The notes beneath the pieces were generated by a model. That model had not been told where the DNA came from. It ran no database searches and worked only from the letters and a program-made list of their open reading frames with translations. This document shows, piece after piece, positions 27,001-39,000 of a DNA stretch of 64,000 nucleotides (its first letter is position 1; each line of letters begins with the position of its first letter). The translations under genes and the position numbers were made by a program. Origin of the DNA: Liolophura sinensis (Eukaryota; Mollusca; Polyplacophora; Chitonida; Chitonidae); assembly GCF_032854445.1 (NCBI RefSeq), contig NC_088302.1:17047338-17111337 (forward strand). The letters run 5' to 3'.

Positions 27001-30000
27001 ATTTTTTTTCATCTTACAAAAAAACAACCAACATACAATTTTCAGGCAAAATACAGACAATGTCAGCTTGTTAACATGTTCAGTACGCAGTTTAAATAAG
27101 CTACATGTATATTACCGTCAGATTTAAGGCTTCTAATGAAGACAGTTGTGTCACCTAGTTTGCTGAGTGATGTAACATTCCTCGTTAGCAGGTGAAACGT
27201 TAACTCTCTGTAGAGTAATCTCCCCTTGGTTGCATCTTTTATACAGCATCTCAGACTTGGCAAATTTAGAATCATGATGAGCGTATCAATTGATTTATTA
27301 ATTTTTTGGTTATGGCAGGGAAATATAAATTTGTAAAAAAAGGTATTAAGAAAAGTTTTAAAGGCTGTTCAATATAAGTTGTGTCCATCTGTCACAGTTC
27401 CTATATATGACAACGAAAGTGCACATAAAAAATCCATTAGTATACTCTCTCGTCATTGGACTGTGAAAACACAGCTCGGCAGCTATGGTTACTGTCACAC
27501 GGCACTTATGCAATACTTTAGCCCGCGACAGAATGGTGGAGTGAAAAGCGAGGTCTGTCTGCAGGGACCTCGGGGCCCAATGAGAGTCCAGATGAGGATG
27601 TGAGATAGTCTTGTAAGTGGTGTCGGGAGTGATCAATTTGCTCTGCTCAGCAGTCATTTGTGTCAATGTTATGACACCTGAGACGGGCGCCTGTGAAAGG
27701 ATGGCGACTTAGAAAGAGAACTTCCTGCAGTGTTGTGAGCGGCCAAGACATTTCTAAAAGTCACACAGCTCAGTTTCAGTTCTTGCCACATTGCATGTGT
27801 ACATGCCTCTGTAAACATATTGTGCTATAAAGTCATGATTTAGACTCTGGTCAGTTTGATGAAACATACTTAATTTTACTTGTTTTTCTTTGGACACACT
27901 GTTTAGTAGTTTGTTACTTTCAGAATTTTGATATATTTTGAGACATTTTTTTTTAAGTGTATTAGCTTTGAAAGACAGACAGATTATCAACAGATGAGCT
28001 ATACTAGGTGCCACTTAGATGTGTCACATTTGAGGTCAGTATGGCTGGTGATAATAATTCACCCAGTACCGTTATTCAGTTTGTGATTTCCAAAAAGAAT
28101 GATCCGTTTTACTGTATATTTTGGGAAATGAGGAAGAGGTGCTTAATAAGTCTGCCATCTCAAATTTACGGTCCACATTTGTTGCCTGTTCAGGTTTTTG
28201 TGTGTGTATGTGTACAATGTGCCTTATAACACAGATACTACTTTTTTGGGGATAAACAAGTTGACAATGACATGAGGATGTTTGGTATGGTTCCCAGGCT
28301 AGTAATGGGGGTAATCCCAGATGTCTTTAGGTTAGTATGCAATATAAGGGCTTCCTTTTGCCGAGGTGGTTATCACGCCAGCGCGGCGCAATGACCCAGG
28401 AGGCTCTCACCAATGCGGTCATTGTGAGTTCAAGTCCAGCTCATGCTGGCTTCCTCTCCAGTCATATGTGAGAAGGTCTGCCAGCAACCTTCAGATGGTC
28501 ATGGTGGTTTCCTCCAACCGTAATGCTGGCAGCCGTCATATAAGTCAAATAATTTTGAGTATGTCCTAAAACACCAATCAAATAAATAAATAAATCAAAA
28601 AAATAAATAGTATGCGATAAATATTTGTGCACTTGGTAAAGCACTAGTGTTAAGATTTTAGAAAAATTTTAGTTCAATCTTATGTCTGGGCAAACCTAAG
28701 ACTTAATTGGTACTCTTGTTACTAGTCTTTTTTTAGCTCTGTGTCTGCGGGAAAAGGCCAAGTTCTGGTCCCTCCAGTGTTGATATATTGTTATTGGGTT
28801 AGGATATCATGTTTGGCGTCTTTAACATGTCATTTCAGTGAGGCAGCAGCATGAATATGTCCGCATCAAAGTAGGTCAGCTTCAAGGAGACCGTGAGGCA
28901 AACTAACCATAGTAATGTTAAAACTAATGTTAAATGTCAAGCAAACGACAAATTATGTAAAGTTTTATTTATATCATGCTGACTACACATTTATTTCACA
29001 GGTATGCTGTGATTCTAGCCTTTGACGTGAAGGTAGAGAGGGAAGCCCAGGAACTGGCGGACAGTCTTGGTGTGAGGATATTCTCTGCTGACATTATCTA
29101 CCATTTGTTTGATAAATTCATGGCCTACAGAGATGAACTTAAGAAGAAGAAACAAGAGGAGTTCAAACACATAGCAGTCTTCCCATGTAAATTACGTATA
29201 CTTCCTCAGTACATCTTCAACACTCGTGACCCTATTGTTGTGGGTGTGATCGTAGAAGCAGGCTTCGTGAAGGAGGGTACACCTCTGTGTGTCCCCAGTA
29301 AAGAGGTAAGTTGATTTGATTTACTGTATTATTGATCTTCTGCCTCACATTTTAGAAAAAATTAGACTGAAATTGCATTTCTCTAAATTATAATAAAAAT
29401 TAGCGTATGCTCTTTGTTGGACCAATGTGATGACGTCCTGGGGCATGTTTCGCTCCTGACATTATATGCCCTGCGGTATCAGTTTACAAAGCGCACACAG
29501 AGTTACATGACTTAACATATCTAACTTATCTACCTAATTCTTCAGCCTTTTTGGATGTTTGCAAGGTGTTTATTCATGCATATTCTGAAGGCATTATTCT
29601 GTGTAAACTGAGAATATTATACTTAATATTAAAATATTATAAAAAGCCCTGGAATTGGCCAATCCAACCAATATAGTTTTGTCTCCAATATCAACTTAAT
29701 AATATTCCTAAATTGCACTGAAAGTTGCTCTTTCATATGCGAAAAGGTTGAGGAATTAGTGTAAGCAGGATTAAGTACACATAACTACATTTACCATGAC
29801 AGCCAATACTGCAGGCATTATGGCATGGTAACATGAATGCACTGTGTAGAATGAGCCCCTTTAACCTTGTCATGTTATGTATGTAACAATACAGGGCTTT
29901 ATGGTGGCTTTATGTCTTAGTGGGCAGATATATATAAAAAAAGATCTTTTTGGACATAAAATCAGAGGTATAAATGTGTTGTTGTTTTCAGTGAAATAAC

Positions 30001-33000
30001 TTATGTCAGGACAATAATAGATTTTCTGCATTCTACTGTTCAACATTTAGTAGATCTATAACGTGTGTTGTTTGCCCCTTGTCCTGGTGATACCGTGTTC
30101 AATCCTGAGTCCGGCAGTGCTTGAGACTTCAGAATTGGGAATCTTGGTACCTCCTCGCTTGATAGCTTCCTCTCAGGCCATATGTGGGAAGGCCTGCAGA
30201 ATCCTGCGGATGGACCTGGCTTAAGCAAAATATTCCTGAGTACGGCCTTAAACTCCAGTGAAATAAATTAAATCTTGACTTGAAACAAGAATATGCAGTT
30301 TAAGAAGATACACTAATTGCTGTTTGGCCCAGTGCCAGTATATCTGACTGTTTTGGGTGGTGTATCAGTTGTCTTCAGCATAGGGTCTTCTGCAAATAAA
30401 CAAACAATCTCAGGATGTATGATGTGAGAATTATGACAGCCTGCTGAAAGGTGTAGATTTTAGATATGTTTATTAGAGCCGCACCAACAAGGTTTATGAG
30501 AGACGCATCAACAAGGTGATGTTCAGGCTGTACACCTGGCTGTTGATAACCTAAGTGACAGATTTACAGCTATAGTGAAGGAGGATGAGTGGTGACACAG
30601 GCACACCTGGTGGGAGCACCTGTGGTGTACAGAACGCCTCGGATCAGCAGTATACATCGTGTATACGCAGCCTTATTTTTGATACATTTATACGTGGAGC
30701 TCTGGGTTGGTCTGATATTTGTACATATAACCAAGCCATATTAACAAAATGTGTACATTTTGTACGGTTGTGTAAAACTAAGGAGTAATGTGCTCTGAAC
30801 ATAAGATTTTCATATGCATGAACTACACGTATGGCTTAATAAAAGTGGTGAAAACAAAACAAAACCCCCAAAAATAGCGTGAAGCTCAGATGAAAGGGTT
30901 TGAAAAGTTAGTTATAAATATGGTCTTAAATATTAATGAGAAAAAGACATTTTAAAATAGTTTTTTGTATGGTGGGATTCTGTGACCATTTCTAGTTACA
31001 TGAGAAATGGTGTTGTCTCTGCATAATAATGTTCTAAATGAGGATGCAATAGATGATTAATAAATATATTTGCGCTAGAATTGGATCTTTTCAATTGTGT
31101 TCAACCTGGATTTAGATCACATTTATATTTCCAGTATATTCTTAAGATTAAATGCACATCTTTGAAAATAAACAACAAATTTACATTGAAATAAATAAGA
31201 CATGCATCACATCCGCATTTAGAACATTATAATGCAAAGACAATATATACCTAGAAGTGGTCCTAAATACCCACCATACAAAAATATTTTTTCAAATACC
31301 CTTTTTCCTGAATGGAACAATTAAAGAAAATGTTAAAGACCATATTTGTAAATAACCTTTTATGCTCTTTCATCTGATATTTGCATGTTTTGTATGTTTT
31401 CTTCTTCAAGCCTTTGGGGCAATAATTGGTTGATGACTTATGTGGCCATTTTCACCATCTAATTCAGTGCTGGTTGAAAACCATAATAGTATTTTAATAT
31501 TTTGCCTAAAGCCAGTGGTTTACCCTGCGTTCTTGCATTTTCTCCACTTTTTAAACATACCCCCACAGTATAAATGAAAACTGTACAGACTGTAGGATAA
31601 AACAGCAATTAAGTCAATCAAATCTTTCAAATCAAGCACCAGTTTGGTCTGACATATGCTAGTCTGACTTTGCACATTACCGCGCATTGATACTGTGCTG
31701 TAATGTTTGATAATTCATTTGACCTCCTGTGTTAAAAAAAAAAAAAAACCCAAAAGATTACACTCAGGTTAAAGCTGAGTTTGGGTAGGAGACCTGATAT
31801 GTAGCGTAGTTCTAAAACAAACCCTTCAATTTTTTCACATGTTTGCAAGGTGTTTATTCAAGCATATTCTGAAGGCGTTATTCTGTGTAGACTGATAAAC
31901 TTAAATTTTTGTGAAGCCCTGAAACTGGCCAATCCAACCAATGTAGTTTTGTCTCCAAAATGAAAATAAAAATTAACGAAAATTGCAATGAAAGTTGCTC
32001 TTTTATATGAGAAAAGGTTGAGGAAGTAGGTTATGTCATACTGACAATGTATAGAATGAAACTGTAGTGTGATGGGTAGAATAATCAGATCATTCCAACT
32101 GTCCATGCTGAAAACATAACCTTTCTTCGTCTATCCCCTCTTAATTAACCCACAACCTTACCCCTTGACTGGGTTTGAAGCAGGGGTCAAGCAGGATAAT
32201 TCACCATTAGCGTTAATGGGAGAAGATTTTACTTTGTTCACAGCCTGTGAAGGGCATATTCACATTAGCTTTGATAGACCAGGAAAAGGCAGAGGTGTCT
32301 TGCACTAAAGTCTCTTGTGAAGTGAATGGTGTATGATAAAAGAAAGGATGTCAAACATTTTACTGATGTCTTGATCCGGGATATCAAACATTTTACTGAC
32401 TGGCCAATATTATTATAGATATTTGACCTACACAACAACCACTGGACAAACAAACAGCTTACAGAGCTAAACATAAGAATTCATAATTGTAGTATTCATG
32501 AGTGCACGCGGACTGGGATTATATGCTGCTGGCCATAGTGAGAAGCATATGTTTGTTTGTGTATTTATTTCATTGGTGTTTTACTCTGTACTGAAGAATA
32601 TTTCACTTATACAATGGCCATGTAAGGCTAGGTAGCATGTAAGGTGCTCATGTAAGAAAACACAAACACAAGAAGAAGGACAAACTATAGTGTATAGTTT
32701 TTTATCCTACCTTTCTCCATCTGGCCTATGTTAATGACCCCTCCTCTTGTTCAAAATAGTATGGTAAATGACCATAAAACTCCCAAATATTTCTTTTTCA
32801 GAGGCAAAGAAATGGCGGAACATGTTATTTTTTTTTTTTTTTGCTGAAACTTTTCCAGTAGGATATCATTGTATCTTAACAAACCTCAAAACACTTTTCT
32901 GAGATCAGTAAAACTCTCAGAATTGGCCGAAATGAGCACCTGATAGTCTTGGGCGAAATTTTAGGTCATTTACTGCATATTTGATGGAGCATCCGATTGG

Positions 33001-36000
33001 CCCTGTGATTCTGACCCATGTTGTTGGATAAACAGTAGGAATAGGGCTTTGCTGGCAATGTTGGGATTCTCCCCGAAGTTGCCTTCTATATGAGGAGCGT
33101 TTCTGTAAGGCTTGATACCCAGTATTTGATCTTCTCTGAGGGCATGCTGTACCCGTGTTGTGAATTTCCTCTCAGACACCATTCAAGGGGGGAGTACTGG
33201 ATTCGGTGCACCTTGCTGACCCAGGATACAAGGGCATATGCACCCAGCTGCTGGGGAGTGTTCCAAGCAATGCCTGTTTTTTTTTTTTTCTGGTTGTAAT
33301 TTTATTACTCAGTTAAGTGGTCTATGGGTGATGCCTAATATTGTGTTCAGACATTAGGCAAATCATCTGGAAATTGTGGGTCCTAAGGATTCTAACTATT
33401 TAGGATATTTATGTCCAGTAGACTTGATTTTAAGTATTCTTCTCTAGGAAACCAGGCACAAACTGTTGACTTGGCTTACATGGCTGAATAAGCTATATTT
33501 ATTTTCCTTGGGTTTGTGGGAAGGTCTTTCAGCAACCTACGGATGGTCGTGGGTTTTTCCCTGGGCTCCGACTGTTGTATAAGTCAAATATTCTTCAGTA
33601 CGGCATAAAACACCAATCAAATAAATAAATAAACAAAATGTGTAGTTGGAAATCTTTCAAGAGCCACAAAATTTTGAGTAGGACTAACAGATGTCAGGAA
33701 AGGCTGTTACTTTACACTTGATGTGCATGTCTGACTGACAGTTGCGTTTTTTGATTGTTCTGTATCTTAAGTCTTATCTGCCAGTGCATGTGGACGTGAA
33801 ATTCGATTGGGTAGCCACGGATTGAATGGAAATGATTGACCTGATCTTCCAATATCAGTTCAGAAATGTCAAACCGACATTAAAAACTGACAGGCCTTAC
33901 TGCAGTCTGTTAAACCTAGGTGCAAAAACCAGCATCTACCGTGCATGATTCAGCAGAAGTCAAATACCTCTGATAATAAATGTATAGCTGTATTTTGTGT
34001 ATCGTTGTTTGTCTTGGTTTACTGTGAAATTTAAAGATAAAAATGAATTGCAGTACTTTCGCAGTTTGATACCTTGTGACTAACTTGAGCAGGCTGAAAG
34101 ATTGGTAGTGTCCTGTTTTACCTGATCTGGTAGTTGGAAAATGACCCCGCAGATTGAATGTGTATCCTGGTACATAGGGATTGTTATCTGTGATACTCTG
34201 TGTGGTGAGAGATGGTAATTCACTTTATAGCTCGCACAGATGGATAGGGCATGGGAACCTTGCACCTTTCAACCTGTTCTTGAAGGTTTTGCATAGTACA
34301 TGTAAAGTTTACCTCTACCTTTAATCTAACCAGAAAAATTATGCGTTCAATTTTTTTCTTGTTAATTTATGCATGGAAAACAACTTCTTTATGTTGTCAT
34401 GTATATATGCTATGCTGAAACTGCCAATTTGTGCCCTCCATGTAATTAAAGGTTTTTGTCTTTTTTATTCTCATTTTTGTATCAACAAACAAAAGAAAAA
34501 TGGTTTTCACCATACCTGCTGTAGTATCTAGATATACATACCCTAATCCCTCAACCCATTCGCATATCAAAGAGCAACTTTCAGTGCAAGTTTTGCACAT
34601 TTTTAATTTGATTTTGGAGACAAAACTACATTGGTTGGATGGACCAATTTCACGGGTTCATATAAAGTATACTTTTATCAGTCTACAAAGAATATTGCCT
34701 TCAGAATATGCTTGAATAAACACCTTGCAAACACGCAGGAAGGTTGAAGAATTACTGTATGTGCTCTTACTGTAGCATATTTAATTACTGTAGTGATGTA
34801 GTTCAGAATTAGCAAATCTTGTACTCCCTTGCTTGACACACCACACCGATACGCCGGTGTCTGTATGCTGCAACTGGGTGTCTGTATGCTGCAACTGAAA
34901 TGGTGTTCCGGTGTGTCATCAGAAGGGATTGTAGAGTGCCTGACCACATTGTAATATTGTGAAGTCAGTGGAGAGAGTGAAGAGTACCTGACCATAGTGT
35001 AATATTGTGAAGTCAGTGGAAGGAGTGTAGAGTACCTGACCACAGTGTAATATTGTGAAGTCAGTGGAGGGAGTGTAGAGTACTTGACCACAGTGTAATA
35101 TTGTGAAGTCAGTGGAGGGGGTGTAGAGTACCTGACCACAGTGTAATATTGTGAAGTCAGTGGAGAGAGTGTAGAGTACCTGACCACAGTGTAATATTGT
35201 GAAGTCAGTGACGGGAGTGTAGAGTGCCTGACCACAGTGTAATATTGTGAAGTCAGTGGAGAGAGTGAAGAGTACCTGACCATAGTGTAATATTGTGAAG
35301 TCAGTGGAAGGAGTGTAGAGTACCTGACCACAGTGTAATATTGTGAAGTCAGTGGAGGGAGTGTAGAGTACTTGACCACAGTGTAATATTGTGAAGTCAG
35401 TGGAGGGAGTGTAGAGTACCTAACCACAGTGTAATATTGTGAAGTCAGTGGAGGGGGTGTAGTCAGTGGAGGGGGTGTAGGGTACCTGACCACAGGGTAA
35501 TATTGTGAAGTCAGTGGAAGGAGTGTGGAGTACCTGACCACAGTGTAATATTGTGAAGTCAGTGGAGGGGGTGTAGAGTACCTAACCACAGTGTAATATT
35601 GTGAAGTCAGTGGAGAGAGTGTAGAGTACCTGACCACAGTGCAATATTGTGAAGTCAGTGGAGGGGGTGTAGAGTACCTGACCACAGTGTAATATTGTGG
35701 AGTGAGCGTAGGGTACCTAACCACAGTGTAATATTGTGAAGTCATTGATAGGAGGGCGTGTAGAGTACCTGACCACAGTGCGGTATTGTGAAGTTAGTGT
35801 TGAGGGGGAGTGTAGGGTACCTGACCACAGTGTAATATTGTGAAGTTAGTGGAGGGGGTGTAGAGTACCTGACCACAGTGTAATATTGTGAAGTCAGTGG
35901 AGGGAGTGTAGAGTACCTGACCACAGTGTAATATTGTGAAGTCAGTGGAAAGAGTGTAGAGTACCTGACCACAGTGTAATATTGTGGAGTGAGTGTAAGG

Positions 36001-39000
36001 TACCTAACCACAGTGTAATATTGTGAAGTCATTGATATGAGGGCGTGTAGAGTACCTGACCACAGTGCAATATTGTGAAGTCAGTGGAGGGGGTGTAGAG
36101 TACCTGACCATAGTGTAATATTGTGGAGTGAGCGTAGGGTACCTAACCACCGTGTAATATTGTGAAGTCATTGATAGGAGGGCGTGTAGAGTACCTGACC
36201 ACAGTGCGATATTGTGAAGTTAGTGTTGAGGGGGAGTGTAGAGTACTTGACCACAGTGTAATATTGTGAAGTTAGTGGAGGGGGTGTAGAGTACCTGACC
36301 ACAGTGTAATATTGTGAAGTCACTGACAGGATGGAGTGTACAGTACCTGACCACATTGTGATATTGTGAAGTCAGTGACAGGATGGAGTGTACAGTACCT
36401 GACCACAGTGTAGTATTGTGAAGTCAGTGACAGGATGGAGTGGACAGTATCTGACCACATTGTGGATATTGTGAAGTCAGTGACAGGATGGAGTGGACAG
36501 TATCTGACCAAAGTGTAGTATTCAAACTACATCTACATGTGCTTCTTTTTGGTGACGCATGTGTCATCCAGGAAGTCCCATGTCAATAAGGAAGCCTGTG
36601 TTCATCACCACAGTGCGTTGTTTAGCTGGGTAGTGCTGTTTCAGGTTCCTTAGGTGCAGCCAGAGTGGAGAGTTGGTAAGCCCGCTTTTACTACAAGTCA
36701 AAAAAGCAGGCTGTACCAAGTGACCTGGAGAAGCAACTATCCAGAGACCTGATGGGATCAATGGTGATTTTATATCAGAGTTCTTCATTGTTCACAGATC
36801 TGGCTCTCCCCACCCACTCAGTTTAGCCAGAATCCAGCTGTATGCAACCTGTCAGTACTTTGTAATGCACAAGACTGCCCATTAGAGCAGTGTCTGGTAC
36901 CCCCCACCCCCTAAATCGCACCCCTACCCCCTAAATCCCACCCCTACCCCCCAAATTGCACTTCCCCTAACTCACACCCCTTCCCCTAACTCACACCCCT
37001 TCCCCCAACTCGCACATCCCCCATCCCCCACAACTGACACTGCTACCCAATTGATGCACCTTCATTTATATATTGGAGTGCTGACCAGGCAGCTACTACC
37101 TCATCTATGTAAAGGTTAAGCTAAATAAGGCTACAGGATACATGAACGCTGGGGTTTTATTTCTTCATACAGTATGATGTTGTCTAATATATAACAGTAG
37201 AATAAAAGCTTCCAAGCTTTCTTCTTGGAGAATAAAAATGGCTTTAAACCACAGTTTTCCTTATTCTTCAGCCATCAGTCCGGAAATCAAGTAGTCTGTT
37301 GTGGTGACATCAACGGTGTCAGCTGTTAAAACAATTTTGTCGGGGGGGGGGGGGGGGGGGGTGGAAAGCCCAAATTGGCACACACAAAATGAAGGAGTTA
37401 CTTACAAATGTAAAATATTCCTCAAATGTGCAAATTTTCTTGCTCAACTTTTTAGCATATCTTTCGTCACTTTTTTAAATCATACTCAGGTACCCTTTAT
37501 TTCATAGGACCTGTTCATGTATGCTTGAACTTGAATCTGTGAGTATGACCACAGGAAGTTTTACACATTTCTCCCCTAACCACAAGCCCTGAATGTGTGA
37601 TGGTAGTTTTCAGAATTTTGAGATTGCAGGTTCTCCTTGGGTAATTGGTAATTACTATGGGAATTTCATGCGGCTACAATTGTATAAAGAGTTCGCCTGT
37701 AGTGCCAGTGTCCTAGGAGGGCAATAGGTTCTCAGTCATGCTGGAGCCATATTATTATGGGCTGGGATATAGCAGCAAGTAGACGAAGAAATTCTTCAGT
37801 TGTCCAAACGACATTCGTTTTTGAAAAAGAAGTAACATGAGTGTAAATTTCTGGTTTAGATGGATGTTGGGCTGTAGTCTTTTATAAAATGAACTTCAAA
37901 GAAATTTGTAGAGGGATGTAAGGGTAAGTCCCCAAACGATTGTGTTATATTGTCTTTACATATCAAATGATGTTTTGGTGAAGGCCTGGGCCAAGTTGTT
38001 CAAAAATGTATTAACAGTTAAGCCTGGTATTAACTTTAGTCTTGACTAAAGTTTCATTAGTCTTGTATTAGGCCAAGACTTGTATTAAGGTTTAAGTCTG
38101 GATTAACTATTAATACACCTTTGAACAACTGGCCCCTGGATATTTGCATTCCGTCTTCCTTGCTGCATATTTCAAATCAAATTAATCCATGTGAAAGTTA
38201 AAGTAAATATGCTGTATATATTGTCAGTATGAAAGGGTTCAAAATGTTGCCATGATATTTGGGGGAAGCAGGTAATGCTGAGAGAAGGGTGAAGATGTTT
38301 TTTGTTTATTGCAGGAATTTACTGAAAAGATAATGTAGAGATTTAAAAACAATTTGCTTCAGTGCAACTCTTCTGTGGGAAACTTGAGGGTTAGTAGGGA
38401 TGGGAACTGAGAAGACTTGCAATTCTGACAGAAGAGTTTTAACTCTTCTCAGAGGAAAAATGATCTGTTGTCAAGAAAAAAAAAATGTATAACTTGAAAG
38501 ACGTCTTGTTTAAAACACTGCGATATGAAAGCACTATGCTGTTTTTAAGTTACACCCCCCATTTTCTTAGGCATCTGATCATTCTGTCCCAAGCAACCGG
38601 CTGTTACGTCATCCCACGGAGTTGGCTGTCATTCACAGTCGTTATGGCAAGGTTTTTAAGCGCTTTCCTTATGACCTTCCTATGCCAGTGACACTGTTGT
38701 CAGATCTCTGCCAGGACAGATGACAGCCCTGCCTGCTGTCTCTCTAATGTGGGAAAACTTAAAACTCTTACAAGAGACTCTCTGCTTTTTCTCCACTTTC
38801 CCAAGCCTGAGCAATGTCTGGCATTTGTTATCTGTGTCAAAGTGGATTGCGTATCAGTGAAACTGTTTTCTCATTTTCTGTGACAGGTTTTTGTCCCTCG
38901 TTGAGTGTTCTCAGCTCCCCTTGATCTAGAGACATAAACACACATACATATTAAGCAGTGTTTCAAAACAGCCTGAGGGAAATATGGTTGTAAAGAACAA

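Noticed and set aside
34678-35745. 355-codon minus-strand ORF
   Set aside because: It is produced by a 48-bp tandem repeat whose period is a multiple of three; no signal peptide, domain or splice context supports a gene.
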